A stretch of 64,000 nt of DNA from assembly GCF_000327385.1 (NCBI RefSeq), contig NW_008708986.1:4193595-4257594 (forward strand), read 5' to 3'. The notes under the pieces are model-generated. The model saw only the letters and a program-made list of their open reading frames with translations. It did no database searches and had not been told where the DNA came from. The stretch is from Lottia gigantea (Eukaryota > Mollusca > Gastropoda > Lottiidae). The position numbers and the translations under genes are program-made. Below, piece after piece: positions 50,260-64,000 of the stretch (positions are counted from its first letter, which is position 1; every line of letters begins with the position of its first letter).

Positions 50260-53200
50260 ATGGAATTGGTGTATAACGTAGATTTTAGAAGCATCCCACG
50301 TTCGAAAGATTGGAACATTGAAAAACAAAGCCGTTGTAGTTTATCCTGCAGAAATATTTTTGCTTTTAGCCGGCCAACTGTACAAAATGTCGAGAAGAGG
50401 TATGGTCACGTGACATTGTTTACATTCGATAATCATTGAAACCGACGTTTTCACACCAATTTTAATGACTTGTGGATCTACGTCAGATATTTTTCTTAGT
50501 GGCCGTAGCGTGGGAAATGTTACTCAATATTTCCGTACCAGTGATTCATGTGGTTTAATTTATCCCAACCACTTGACATTGTTATTTGATTGGACAAAAA
50601 TAGTTTGAGCATGAGAATGAAGCTAACAATGCCTTATAAATCGATACCGATAACTGAATTGTAATTGGGATGGCCAAATTAAAGGTGGAGCAGAGGTCTT
50701 CGAATTCTGTAAATAATCCCAATGATCATTCAAAACATATAACTGCAATGATGAACCACGATTCGTTCCTTCTTCCTGCATTAGATAAAAATAATTGACA
50801 CGGTTATTTATTAATTCAATTCAATAACAAATGACACAAAATCCTAGTGTATATAAGAAATTGTGTCATAATTTAATTTCTAAAGTTTAATTTTTTTTTT
50901 AAGTTTGTAATAAAATCATTTCTGACTTTTTAAAGTTTAAATATTTCCTGCTATTTTCTTTTCCCTTATCAAAAAAATGAATCTTAACTATTGTTGATCA
51001 TGAGAATTTGTATTTTATATTAAACTTGAGATTTACAGATAAGGATCGTATGCTAATGCTTTAGCAAAGCAAAAAGATTTTAGAATATTTCAATAATTGG
51101 AAGAGAAATAGAATATCAACCTCAAAATAGTACCGGCAATGGCTATTTTGAGGCTTCCATGTAAATTCTCTCTTGTATCTTAATTTTACATTGAAAAGGG
51201 TTCATTCTAAATGGTCAAGATCGCCATAAATCCTGAAGATTTTGTTTGTTTCAGGAATCACTATTGGTATGAGATATGGTATGAAGTATGCGTTTATGAT
51301 TTAGATAAACCATGGAATACCTATACTGTAATGACTGGCAGTATACCTATATCAAATATAGCCTGGGATGCTACTGGTTCCAAACTGCTCATTGCCAACA
51401 CACAAGGACTTTGTCAAGTATGGATTATGCCTGTAAGTTCAGCATTTAATTCTCCCACTGACATTTTAGGCCTACAAATACAGAGAAATAGTAATACCTT
51501 TCTTAGAAAATTTATTTCTATAAGCTTATTGATTTAAAAATACAAAGCCTAAAGATTCTGAATGATGTAAAGATAAAAAAGAACAGTTAATTCCCATTTC
51601 ATAATGTTTTGCCAGTGAAGTACTCATTTATATTAGTACCTTAGAAGATAGATAAAATTGGAATGGTGAAGGGTTACCTTTGGAAAGGTGAAAGGTTACG
51701 TTTGGAATGGTGAAGGGTTACCGTTGGAATGGTGAAAGGTTACCTTCTCAATGTCCTGTTTTCTTAATTAGAATTTTAGAGTCAGATTGTCATTTGCATA
51801 GCGTTAGGTTTGAACCACACTCAAACTCTCAAGACATGACAACATAACAGCATTTCAATGTTAGCTTATATCTACTTACAATCCCTTGAATCTTACACCA
51901 CTTCTAAAGAGTTCATCTGTGTTTCTATTAATATTGATCTAAGCTTATCTAATTTTGAAAACTCATTTGAATAGGAGCATGTTTTGAGTAAATGGAAGCT
52001 ATTTGGTGAAGCCATCTTGGAGAATGAAGATATTTTAAAAGTTGCTTGGTTACACAATGGAATTCAGGTATGGTGGCAGGTTAATTAAGTCTTCTTTCTA
52101 CTGAATTTCATGAGATTCAATGAAATGTAGAAGAAATATTAAAGATGTAACATACTCATCTTGTAAAGGGACAGAAAAGAGATTTTCCAGTTTCTGTATG
52201 TGTATTTTTAGTGACACTTCCAGAGAAAACTTGACCAGAACATGATATCACTATCACACACACGCCTTTCTTGAATATAAAGCAAAATTTAATATTTACG
52301 TCATAATCTGGTGAAGCATAAGCATTGAAGAAGGTCTGACAGGCAATCATCTGAGATACTGAAATATTAATTCAGCCAGAAAGCCTTTGGCATACCTCGA
52401 ATTTATGACAATTCCAGTAATGCAGCTAATAAATGGATATTTCTCAACGTATCCTAGACAATGATTGACTTTTCATTCTGCACAGCGAGATTTTTTACAA
52501 TTTTGATTCATGAGCTTTGACCTTTTAGGTGATTTTTAATCCTGATAAAAAAGATAATATTATGTATCATGAGAAGTTTGTCAGGAATAGAGTCACACCT
52601 ACTGTTAGTAATTTTGGTGGGAAACCATTAGATGGTTGGATAGCTGTTTCAACTAGTGGCATGGTAAGTGACATTTTTCCACTTGTTACATGTGTACACA
52701 AACTCAAACGAAATGAAAAACGGTTCATAGCAAATCATATCCAAACATCCATTTAAGCCCAATGCTATTTTAGCGTTTTGAGACAGTTAAGAACAGATGG
52801 CAAGAAGCCAAAATGGGTAAATCAATTAATATCATTACTGTGGGTGACTAGCTCTTTGTTTCCTGACCCATTAACACCCGATTTATTTTTTACATTGAAG
52901 GATTTGTGGAATCATCGTACGGCCACATTGCAGCCTTAAGTTATTTTATCCTGGAGCTATGTAATACCATCTAGTATATATCAGTTTTAAACTCATTCTG
53001 ATTTACATTAGACTTTCTCATCTTTGCAAAAAATTATTGAGGTCATTTTTTCATGCATATCTTTTGTGTTTTAAATAATGATTTGTTATGTTTGATCAAT
53101 TTTGCAGGAACGACTTAAAAAATGATTGTTATTTTTCCCTTTACTGTATCTTCAGGTCAGTGTTGGATTACTTCAAGACCAAGATCCTCAAATTATTACT

Positions 53201-56066
53201 AGTAAAACTAGTCTATCTGCTGGTCATCTCAGATTAGCTGAGGTTGATATAGCCTTTTCAGCAACTGGAGAGGTAGTCTTTGTTGTCACAGATGGTACAT
53301 TAGCATCTGCAGTTCAGTGTTTCTATGTAGAAGTCTCTCTTCAACATTTAACTTGTACTTTAACATCAAAACCAGGTCCTAGTCTCTTTATGAAATCTCA
53401 GCTGGAATGTGGAAGCAAGGACATTAGCTCTGTACAAATTACAGATTTATACTTCATGAATAAAGATAACCCTGATACTTTACTAGTGTGTTGTGGTAAC
53501 CATAGTTACAGCTGTGTTGAAGTCTGGCAACTTGTGGAACAAATGATGCCTCTCAACAGATTTTTCCAAAGTGCAAAACCAGATTTTTCATACAAAACAC
53601 CAAAATGGATGCATAAAGCAAGTGTAACCTCCAATTCAATGCTTACATGTATTGCTACTCCAACTTTGTTCATGGGAAGAAACTATATTGATGCTCCAGG
53701 ATTTGTGTCGTATTTTGCCTGTACATATAAAGACGGTTCAGTGAAAATTGTCCACAGACACACAATACAGACAATCCATTCTTGTACATTGGAATCTCTT
53801 GGAATAAGTGAAGACAGTCGGCCAAAAACTCAATGTTATTTTACAACCATGGTGCAGACGCTCTCTGGGTGTGGATTGATAGGTTTACATGGTAATGATA
53901 TGGTGTTGCTACGTGTCTTTAATATGCGTGAGGGACCAATACAACTATCGCCGCCTAGTGTTTTACTGTTATTAGAATATATGTTATGTTTTGGTTATGA
54001 TTGGTGGGATGTCTTTTTGGCCATTAGACAAGGTAAAGTTCTTGCATTGTAATGCAATATATTATCCAAATAATAGTAATATTGATCTAAGTAAAATAAG
54101 ATTTACAGCTTTGGGTCTGCCTCCATTTTGGAGTCTACATGGTTAATATTGTTTAATTCGTTCTTTTATTTGATCTTTCGATTGAATTTTATTTGAATTA
54201 AACTATTATTTAAAATTTTATTTTATGTAGGAATGGTTGAAGGTATCTGTCAAAGGCTCTCAGATGATTTTCAGAAGCAACCTGGTTCCATGCAAGAATT
54301 TCTACGCATGCGTTTGATAGCCTTACAGATGGCCCTATATAATTTTCTCAGTAATGGACAGCAGAAGGCAGCAGATTGTCGAGCATTGCTCATCTGTAAT
54401 TCAATATCATCTGTTTTGAAAGGAATTTTGAGACCTAAAAGTGTATCTGCTTCAGACAAGGTAGATTGGGGTTTATTTCATAACTTGATATTTACCATTC
54501 TTTGTGGTAATTTGGTACTAAAAATTTGTGACATGAGTTTCTCTGAGACGAGTAGCCTTTATTTTTGACATTGGTAGTTTCTTTTAATTATAAGCATAAG
54601 CTTGAGATGTCATTTCTCTTTTGTCTTAGTGATGACTCATCATTTACCATTATAGGATATGATATTCTTTGTTTTTGAGTGATTCCTTTTCTTTATCTTT
54701 GATGATCTTTTTATATGAAGGACAGACATGCCATATTTGAGTAATAGGTTATTTTTTTAAGAACCAAGTGTTCACATGAATTCTATTGGTAAAGGCTTGC
54801 TTGTAGTGTGATTGAGAAATATTAGAATTCCTTCCGTCTTCCAATCAGTCTATAAGCTCCATTCAATTGAATTGTATTCACTATATGCTCATTGAATGGT
54901 TGCTTTTTCAGAGCCCAGCTGAAAAGTTGACTATGATGTGTAATAGTCAGAAAGAAGCTGATATTGACAGTGTTTTACGTAACTTAGATACTGAGGAATT
55001 CATTGTAGAAGCTTTAAAAAGGGGAGGTAATTCTGGAAGTAAGTGTTAATTCCTTACAATTTCAAACCCAAGTAATAGATTTAAATTGCCTTTTATATTG
55101 TATGTGTTTCAGTTTCACTTGCCTAATCAATCCACTTAAATTAAGCTTTCTTACTCTATGGCAGATTTGGTGCTGATGTTCCTTAATGCAATTTATTTCA
55201 TTTTCAAGCTTTCTTAGTAATTTTTAAGGAAACACTGTTGTGATAAACAAGTTTGGTTTTAACTCATCTAAAACATTTTATGCTATAACACTTGACAACT
55301 TATAGCTGAAATAATAGGTTTTTTTTAACAGATATATTTAAGGTGTCATGTACTACTTTTTCCCTCTTCAGATACACTTCAGTTTCTTCAACCACTAATA
55401 CAATGGGTAGCGGACTTCTGTCTACATTTATTATCATCAATACCATTATATCAAAGTTATGGTAGCTTTCCTGGTTCCACATTACTACGAGATACTGTGG
55501 TGCTCAATAATCTTCGTGAACTTCTGGTTATTATTAGAATCTGGGGTCTGATCAATCCAGGTTGTCTTCCTGTTTTCACAACAACCTCTCAACTAGATTG
55601 TTTATCAAATTTATTCAAACTTTTAACCAAAACATGGTTGTGTAGCAAGGATAGTAATCTTGAATATGATGAAAATTTAAATGATGAGTGTCTCTTACTC
55701 CCAAATCAAGTTCTTATTCCTGATATTAAACAGAGTTTTGGTGCCGAGAATTACAGTTATTCCATTTTCACTCAGCAACTTCCTTTATCACTAAAGACAA
55801 GAGATGAACCAGAGTTCTTATTTACACTACAGCAATCACGACTTCTCTATATTCCTGAGTCGACAGTTGAATCAAGACAAAGATATGATATTGTACGTCA
55901 GATTCATCTAGGATTAAAACCATCAGGTCCTGTCAGAGAGTGTTGTCGCTGTGGATCCTTTTCCTTGCTCAACACTCCTACTAATTCTGCCATTTTGAAA
56001 TCATGGGAACAAAGATTTGTTAAAAATTGTATTTGTGGTGGTCATTGGAAATTATATGAAGAATAA
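50260..56066 (+). CDS. MED16: Mediator complex subunit 16, complete, 824 aa
   Basis: Tail-module subunit of Mediator, linking transcription factors to RNA polymerase II in the nucleus. Exons are 50260-50399, 51255-51432, 51975-52067, 52529-52663, 53156-54032, 54231-54460, 54912-55038 and 55372-56066, all GT-AG with agreeing phases. The N-terminal half is the WD40-like region. SCRNIFAF, WLHNGI, FGGKPLDGWIAVS and DIAFSATGEVVFV all match the known protein. LLLEYMLCFGYDWWD marks the start of the helical half. LVIIRIWGLINPGCLPVFT and DECLLLPNQVLIP follow. The conserved Cys end (C784, C785, C787, C813, C815) probably binds zinc. Length is close to the human protein (877 aa). ATG 50260 matches the human start (MELVYNV against MDLAYVC). 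Confidence 0.95.
51660..51746 (+). repeat. 22-bp minisatellite, four copies, in MED16 intron 2
   Basis: GGTGAAGGGTTACCTTTGGA and variants start at 51665, 51687, 51709 and 51731. Confidence 0.75.
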
Positions 56067-56183
56067 ATAGAGATTTTTTCCTTGGCATCAAGTAAATTCA
56101 CATTTAGGCAGACAGGGGCAAAAGGAGGACAATGTATATTTGAATGGCTTGTTATATTTTTTGATAACTTTTGTACAATTGTG

Positions 56184-56189
56184 AATAAA
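56184..56189 (+). terminator. Poly(A) signal of MED16
   Basis: AATAAA 118 nt after the stop. Another AATAAA overlaps the stop codon itself (56062-56067) and is less likely to be used. Confidence 0.5.
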
Positions 56190-57373
56190 TCTAGATATGA
56201 AATATATTGTTGTTATTACTAGACATTTTGTCTTGGCACATGCTTTCATGAATAGATTGAGACCATCAATCCAATTCAATTACTGTGGTATATCGCAAGC
56301 AAGACAGGTAATGCACACCCATTAGCAAACTTTTTTTTATGAATTCTGCATCCTGTTTTGAATAATTGTCTTCAAAGCCACTCATAGCAGCAGTTTCTGT
56401 AAAGCTGAATCTGTCTCTCTGATGAAATTTGGTTGTCTTCTTGATGAGACCCTTTGCTTCCAGCATGTTAGATTTATTTGTCAAGTGATAGTAATATTGT
56501 AACCTGAATATAGTCCCAAGCTTTATAGTTTTCATTGAATGATTCACAATATTATGACTATTGTATTACCAATGATACATTTATTATCATATTGGATGGA
56601 ATCTGACAAGGTTGTGTTTTCATTGGCTTTGTTTACAACTACTCATAAGTCTTAAAGCGTAACTTTCACGGTAGGCCGATTGTTGAATTGAAATGAGAAA
56701 TATATCAAATCAACATAGATGAACTAGTTATATCTGGATTGAAAATTTAAAGAAATAATGGATTTAAGATACATATTCCATTTAATAGTTTTTTTTTTTT
56801 TTTTTACATAAGATAAAACAAATTTTATTTTTAAGAAAAAATAAAATATATATAACATAACAATAGCACTTAAAATAATAAAACAATACCCTGACAAAAA
56901 TACTATTTAACATAACATATTACCTGTTCATTTTTACAAAAAAATCTTCAAAATGTCAATGTTTCTTAATTAATTAATTTATTAATTAATAATTCAAAAT
57001 ATTAATGTCTTTAATTCATATCACATGCTCAATAAAGCAAACCCATTTTCAAGAATTGCTTCTATCCTGACTAAAATTTACTAACAATTTCTATATGATT
57101 TGTCAAACGAGTTTCAGTGCAAGATAAAACCAAATGATTGGTTAAAGCAAATGTCATCAGGTTCTGTCCAAATATTATAGGGATGAATGTTCATGAAGGC
57201 CTTCGTTAGACCTTAACTGTAGTGGCTACATTAAAGCTTATAAAAAGCAAAAAGTGAGGATTGTTGAAATCTTCATTTGATTTATAAAATAATCTATACA
57301 AAATATATATACAATCATGAGCAATAAAAAAAATTGAGATCACAGAAGAAATTGCTGAATTTTTTTCATCTTG
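56190..57373. other. Convergent 3' gap between MED16 and N4BP2
   Basis: Holds both 3' UTRs. Minus-strand AATAAA motifs at 56978-56983 and near 56824 are candidates for N4BP2. There is a run of about 16 T at 56791 and a TTAAT-rich palindrome near 56968-56992. No gene was seen. Confidence 0.5.
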
Positions 57374-60300
57374 TCAAGGTTTATATTTCAGCTGCACCTT
57401 CAATAGCCCTTGTTTCTCCTCTGTAAATCTGTAGGTGAAAAAAGGCACAAATGAAATAAATATTTGCTAGTAAAGTTGACTTCATCAATGAGGATACCCA
57501 AATATAAATCTGTAAATGGCTTCAAAATGCTACTTCAGCATGCCTTATATCATTTAAGCTACACAAATAACAATGGAATTTCAACCCTTGACATATCTAA
57601 ACGATGAAAGAACCTGAAGTCCTGCTTGCATCCAATATGGTTATTTATTTCCCAGAGACTGTGGTGCTACTTTCATATTATACATGGAAATGAATCATAA
57701 TCAAGCTTACCTGATATTGTTTGATTTCAGATAACTGAGTATTGCAGGACGAATCTTAGCCACACCACCTCTGCTGTTTAGACCACGCCCTGTTATAACA
57801 TAAAGATACTGTTGTCTTCTGTCAGGGCGTGCTGAAAATTCTGAAAATGGAATGAAAATAAAGAATTTGAAAGCGTTCTACTTACCAACAGCACAATTTA
57901 TTTTCACATTCTTGGGATTTAATCCAGCAAATAGCATATTCCTGTGTATATTCTTGCTGGTCAAAACTATTTCATTCTTGTACACTCAATTGCAAATACA
58001 GACTTTTGGTCAGATATTAATTTCTCCTCTTTACTTCTGTTAGATGAGAATTTACTCACCCTTTTCTTTCTGTTGCATTATTCTATTTAAAACAAGAATA
58101 GCTTCTTCAACATGAAAACCATGAAGATCAAGAGTCATTTCTCTCTGAACTTGTAGCTGCCTGTTAAAAAAAGACATATTTTAAATTGATAAAAACTTAA
58201 GGTTTTATTCTAACCGTTTAAGGTGTTAATACACCAGTTCTGAAATGACACAGTATGAAACGCTGTGACACAACACAATACCACTTTCAATACACACTCA
58301 TTGACTGTCAAAACAGTATAACAATAATATATTGTTGAAGTTTCTTCGAAATTGGAACACTAAATATATGTATTGTAAAAACAATTCTCTTACCTTGATT
58401 CTAATATTTTTTTAGATGCTCTCACATTTGCGTCTTTCAGCTTTTGAGAATGTAGATGACCCTTTTAAAAGATCAAAAGAATTTTCATGTTGTAAACTTG
58501 TGAATGTTGTTGCTATGGTTATATTAACCAGTGCAAGACTGATGACATTCAATGAGTCAAATTTCTGAACTATTCCAGACAACTTAATAGTATTTCTGAT
58601 TTTGGCATGTAGACTTGGAAACTACAGAAAATAGATGGCGCAGAGTCCTTGTTTCACAAATCCAGTAAATCAATTATAGCTCCTCATTTATTAAAACTCC
58701 AAACCATGTTTAAGTAAATAAATAAAGAAAAGCATATACCTGTTGAGAATAAAAAGAAGACACCTCTCTCATACCACGTTGAAAGGCTTCCCTAGCCTTG
58801 ATAAAACATTGTTGACGTAATCTATGATGTAAATCAGCTTCACCACGTACTTCCTGATAGTCTAGATCATACGATTCTATACCTTGATATTCTTTTCTTT
58901 TAGCTTTCTTTGATGAAGTAGAATCCAACTTAAAATAAAAATCAACAACATTATTCTTTGAGAGTAAGTACAACTATTAGTGTGACTGACTTGTCAGCTC
59001 AAATTATCTGACTAAATTAAATGACTAACCATTGAAAGTGTATAGAAAGTATTGGATATGATGGTCAGTTTTGCCAAATAAAATTATCTGACAAAATGTT
59101 TGATACATACCACATCTAGTAGGCTGTTTTGTTTAGCTTCATCTATTAATTTAGAATAATATTCTTCTTCTGCCTCTGGTGTCATAACAGTTTTAACAGG
59201 AATGTTGGGTCCCAGAGCTGATTTCAGAGCAGAATCAGTATCTTCATAGCTATAACTGTTAAAAGGAATTAATAACTGGTTTAAGCTTCCTCAAAAGAAT
59301 TTTAGATGGAACAATCATGAGTATTTGAAAATGGTTTCATAAGCTTTGTGTGTAATGGACTATGCTATATCTCGACATCTATGAGTGGTGTCATGACAAG
59401 ACACATTCACAGAGGAATACCATTAAAAACTTTCATAGAATCTAGGATTCAAAATTGTTGCTTTCCAGAAAATGTTTCAAAGATTTCCACACAAGTTTTA
59501 TTACAAATGTACACCAGAGTTCATCAGTGAAAAGTTTTCAGACAGTTTCTTATCACCATTTTGCTAATCACAAGTTTTTGCTTACCCATTGGCTTGAAAA
59601 ATTTCTTCAAAAAATGTCTCATCTAATCCTGGATATTTTTGCAATAATTTTTGACGCTTTAATTTGGTTGCTATGGCAATATGATCTCCAGTAGCTTCAA
59701 TATACTTCATCTGAAAAATTTGAAATATTCAGCAAAATTTTACTGGTGATGCTATGTAAATTAATAGAAGTACTACATGAGTAAAGTACTATTCATGGGG
59801 AAAACATTTGCAATAGTGACATCATAATATTATGGTCCAGTTTTACTGGAAATATAGCAACCACAGAAAATTTGGATGGTACTAAAAACTTAAAATGTTT
59901 CTGATACACATACATCTGCTTATTACTAATGACATCTAATATAGGAATTTACTGACTAAGAGGCACTTCAATATTTTGTACCATAATGACCACCCTTGTA
60001 AATCATTTTGATTCTATCAATTTAAATCATACATAATATAAGCTCATACATAATTTACTTACATATTTCTCTTTAGAGTTCTTACGGGCCAGTTCTTCCT
60101 GAATAATATCTTCTAAATATACAGGTTTAGGTTGTATTTTAGGTCTTACTCTCACTCTAGGTTTATTTTCTTCTTCTTGCATTTTTCTTGCTAATGCTTC
60201 ATCTAGAAAATAAGAAATATAAGTAATTTAGTAATGTTATCCTATAATGTTAATAAATCAACATAAGGTCGTGTATCAATACTTGATAATACCTCTCATT

Positions 60301-63300
60301 TCCGTAAAAAAAAATTTTTATAAGTAGGTTGAGAGGAATCACAACTTTTTTCACTGACTATTTATATGACAGTGGACGTTAACCACTTCTACCAAGTATC
60401 ACAATTATATAGTTATTGAAACTTTGAAGATAATATGATCATTTTATTTCCATTACCCAATACATATCATATTTTGATCCCTTAATCATGATACATATTG
60501 TATCTTGGCATGATTAGCAATACCAAACACAATAATCTTCTATACTACTTACCATTTCTCAGTTGAGCATGTCTTTGTATGGTTTGATTTTTGGAAGTTA
60601 ATCTTAAACAGCGATGAAGATGTTTAGCTGCCTTTAAATCTAAATATATTTCTTGATCATCTTGATTGTCTGAAATATAAAAATTACTGTCTTTATATAT
60701 TTAATGCACAATGGTCATTATGAATGCCACTAGCTGGACCAAAAGAAGGTATTATTCTGTACTTCATGATAAGGTGAGCTGAATCTAGAACTGGATTCAT
60801 AAAAGCTAATTCCTCATAGGAGTTCATATTACTGAAAAGAAGATTCTTGGTGTACTTATAACCAAGGTTGCCTATGCAAAGTATTTGGGTAATATATATC
60901 AATGTAACTGGAATCTGTACTAACCTGTTTCGGTAATCTGACCAAATAGTTGTTCTAACTGACTAACTAATGTTGATGGTAATTTAACTGAAAGTTCTGT
61001 TTCTATATCATCTATAGGTGAACTAATATCACGAGTTACTGATGCTGATTTAACTGGTGTTACTTCCTTCAGCTCTGTTAAAATTTCAGTACTCTCTGTA
61101 CTTTCTAAAGTAATACTATTGTTCTTTAACTCTAAAATTCCATTTTCATTGCACTTATCCAAAGTTTTTAAGTCAGAAATGCTATTCTCAGCTGAGATAG
61201 TTTCCACAGTTTTAGATGACACTAAAGGCAAAGCAGGCACTGCGGATATTATTGCACTATCAATTCTGGTCATGGAAGAACTTGAAGAAGGAGCAATATT
61301 AGCTGAGGGAGCAGCTTTAGATGATGTTAATAAACGCAACAAATTTGATCCAGAATTTTGAGTTTCATTGTCATCACTAGAATCTGATGAATCGTAAGTC
61401 TCCAACATTTTCAAAGCCTTTGTTTCCCCAACAACGCCTTCCCGTCTTAAAATATCCTCATTGAGAATATAGCTCATTGAGTTCCTATATCCATGACTAG
61501 ATTTTACACTCGAGCCACTTGTCTGATTTGCTACGCCTTCCACTCCAGTAACCATTGAATTATCTTCTAAAAGATTTTCATGTGATATGCTTTTCATTCT
61601 AGTTAATGCATGAGTTTCCATCTGCTCCAATTGTTTCATGCCATTTTTAATCAAAGTTTGTTGAATTTCTGGTAAATTTAGGTGACTTGATTGAATTTGT
61701 TCATTACAGATATCAAACAAGGATTTAGGTGAAAATGAATTGATAAAAACATTACTTTCTTCTTCAGAAATGATCAAGTCAGCAGACGTCACAGAATTTC
61801 CACGTTTTAGTTTTAGCACTTCAGATGCAATTTCTTCTTTTTCTCCAGAAGTAAGAGACACTGTAGAACCACAGTCTAATATCAAATTTATAGCCCACTC
61901 TACATCATTTTGACACATTTCCAAAATTTCTTGACAACGCTCTTCAGAATGTTCTGGAAAACTGGTTCGCAGAAAATCTAGATTTGGTTCTAGACTTGAA
62001 ATTAAGTCATCAGTCATGCAACCCTTATCAAGACCAAAAGTGCGCAATATACAACTTTTTGTGTCTGGAATACTTTCATTTATCTTACTGCTCTTGGCAA
62101 TCATAATTTTCACATAATTATTATAAGATGGATCAACTTTTCCCAAATTTACATGGTCCACAAATTTGAAATCCAATCCTTCAGTCAAAGTTGAAGAATC
62201 AGATACATTTGTTTCATTATCACATTTAGGAATTGAAATAACAGGTAAAGTTGCTTCTTTAAAATCTTCAACAGTAAAAGAATTCCATGATTCAGTTTTA
62301 ATTTTCATTTTAAATTCTTTGTCCAGCAAAGGTTTTCCTGTTCGTTTCTTTCTACGATTCTTTCTCTGTGGCGAGTTTTGATTTGAATCTGAATTGTTTC
62401 CACTCTTTCCAGAACTTTCTACCTCTAAGTCTAAAAGTGGATTTTGGATTGCATCTTTCTCTTTTGTTTCTGTTTTTGGACTGCTTTCCCCTGCTGAGGT
62501 ATTACAATTTTGACTCTGATTTAAGGAAGTGTTTGCATCAAAGAACTCCTCAGAATCACTTGCCTCAGATTTTTCTCGATTTCCATCTGAGATGACAACT
62601 GAAGAGGCATAACTTGCTTCTGAACAATTTGAGCTTTTGGAACTTGAATGACGAATTCTTTGTGGGTTTGGATTTTCAACACTGTTTTCAGTCAACCTCC
62701 CTTCAGTTTCATTAGTTTTTACTCCACAAATTCCATCTTTGTCATCAATTTTAAAATTTTGGTTTTCTGAGTTTGGATCCAGAATCTCGGAAGGCTTTCC
62801 AGAATCACTTGAATCAATCTGTTCAGTCTTTTGAACAGAGTTTTCTTGGCCGATTTCACTAGTTTTATCTGTCTCTTTCAATACTTGAGAAGATTGTTTT
62901 CCCTCTGGCTCAGTACATACTGGAGCTCCATTTCCTGCCAATTCAGAGGGTTGTTCCTTTTTAACCTCAGTAGAATTGTGACGATTACGCTTCTTAGTTC
63001 TCATTGGTTTGGGACTTGGCAATTTTTCATTGCTAACAGCTGTTTCAAGACATGATTTGGGAGCATCATTAGCTGTTTCTTCGTTTTCCACTTTCCCATC
63101 TTTCCATGTGTTATGTGCTTCCACAATGGCAGACATTTCTATTTTAACTCCTTCATTCCAAGGATCTTCACTAAACATTGGATACTCCTTACACTCTGTC
63201 TTTTCTGCAGGACTATTTTCTTCCCCTTTTTTCGTTTCAAAATAATTTTGAATCCCCTCTTCCATATTGATACCACTGTCTGTTGCTTCTACTTTTTTCA

Positions 63301-64000
63301 CGTTTTTATTGATTAAGTCTGACAATTCTTCAGTTCTTAAGGTTGAATTATTTTGTGCGCTTTCTATCTTAATGTCTCCACACTTTTCTATCTTTGTGTT
63401 GTTATTTTGAGATGGAATAATTTTTAGTGTTGGCTGAACAGGTCTGGAAAATCAAATATAAAATGTGCATTAAACAAAATTTGAAAAAACAGCAATATAT
63501 GCAGAACAGTTTAGTTTTTAAGTCTTTTACTTCCATCAATGCCAGACCTTGTTTTCTTATATTTGAAACTGCAAAGTGCAAATCTTTAAGGTACAAGCCT
63601 GTACATAGAAGTCAGAAATATTTTAAACTAATTCAATGTCTCTTAATAAATTCAAATATATTTTAAAGGGGCAGGTTTGCCATTTTCAGGGGTTGATTTT
63701 GGTCTTGAATAATGCAAATATGCTTCAGAAGTACTTGAAATGTACGAAAATTGCATAATTCCTTCAAAAATACTGCAAACTAGGAATTTCACTTTCTTTA
63801 TCTATAAGTATTTTCTACACATGTTAGAAAATCTCAAGAAAAGTCGTCTTTTTAACTTCAAACGAGGATAATTCTCGTCACACATTAATTTGAAGGCTCA
63901 AATATTAACAGTGAGCTGTGAACACTTTACTAAAGTTATATTAAGAAGTTTATAACTTACTTGTCTGTATATAAGAGTTGTTCTATTGTAACATTGTAAT
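57374..64000 (-). CDS. N4BP2: NEDD4-binding protein 2, C-terminal part (about 1,208 codons; 5' end outside window)
   Basis: Intracellular protein with nuclease/kinase-type domains. In window the exons are 64000-63961 (partial), 63443-60925, 60669-60553, 60202-60063, 59710-59586, 59255-59111, 58928-58740, 58461-58394, 58160-58060, 57840-57711 and 57428-57374, all in phase. The 2.5-kb exon is low-complexity, acidic and Ser/Glu/Asn-rich, with a CUE ubiquitin-binding domain at about 61993-61868 (FLRTSFPEHSEERCQEI then DVEWAINLILD). The 3' exons give the pre-Smr helices (KAREAFQRGMREVSSFYSQQ, LHSQKLKDAN) and the Smr domain with LDLHG and TGRGLNSRGGVAKIRP, then KVQLKYKP and TGA at 57376-57374. Smr domains are nucleases or nucleic-acid binders. 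The N-terminal P-loop kinase domain of the family must lie to the right, outside the window. Confidence 0.93.
61868..61993 (-). other. N4BP2: CUE domain of N4BP2
   Basis: Three-helix ubiquitin-binding fold. It has a Phe-Pro in the first helix-turn (RTSFPEH, the place of the CUE M/F-F-P motif) and a Leu-Ile-Leu near the end, where the di-leucine-like residues contact ubiquitin. It sits late in the 2.5-kb exon, as in relatives. Confidence 0.75.
63663..63945. mobile_element. MITE-like element, TTAAAGG family (copy 5)
   Basis: Starts TTAAAGGGGCAGGTTTGCCA and shares GGGGTTGATTT, CTAGGAATTTCACTTT and AATTTGAAGGCTC with copies 2 and 3. It lies in an N4BP2 intron and appears cut short near 63945, just before the donor at 63960. 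Confidence 0.5.

Noticed and set aside
1-64000. CRISPR arrays, operons and prokaryotic defence or toxin systems
   Set aside because: The window is clearly animal nuclear DNA with spliced genes. Tandem repeats here lack regular spacers and none of the genes has a bacterial look.

Overview
This is an AT-rich animal nuclear window. It has spliced genes with GT-AG introns, long intergenic stretches and many small inverted-repeat elements. The protein set (tetraspanin, LRR receptor, C-type lectin, PDGF/VEGF-like factor, MED16, N4BP2), together with a repeat whose ends read like those common in bivalve and gastropod genomes, suggests a lophotrochozoan, most likely a mollusc. The species cannot be told from the sequence. 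All exon models were built by eye from splice signals, reading-phase agreement and family motifs, without transcript support.

Layout, left to right. 0.35-21.8 kb, minus strand: a complete tetraspanin gene with an 18.4-kb first intron and two duplicated alternative terminal exons. 22-26.6 kb: intergenic DNA with an ~80-bp tandem array and an A/C-rich island. 26.7-29.3 kb, minus strand: a single-exon leucine-rich-repeat receptor of 864 residues whose C-terminal codons and stop are tandemly repeated in its 3' flank. 31-32 kb: a dead PIF/Harbinger transposase fragment between ACGT-rich arrays. 35.2-38.6 kb, plus strand: a secreted C-type lectin/PAN protein. 39.2-39.85 kb: a degenerate tandem duplication. 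41.5-49.9 kb, minus strand: a secreted PDGF/VEGF-family growth factor with three BR3P-type cysteine modules and a threonine tract. 50.3-56.1 kb, plus strand: Mediator subunit MED16, divergent from the growth factor across a 352-bp gap. 57.4-64 kb, minus strand: the C-terminal two thirds of N4BP2 (CUE and Smr domains), convergent with MED16 and running off the right edge.

The genes do not form a pathway. The neighbourhood mixes cell-surface or secreted proteins (tetraspanin, LRR receptor, lectin, growth factor) with two broadly expressed intracellular genes (MED16, N4BP2). The most notable local features are the duplicated tetraspanin tails, the tandemly repeated receptor C-terminus with an in-frame second copy, and the altered last cystine-knot motif in the growth factor. 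No wholly new system was recognised.
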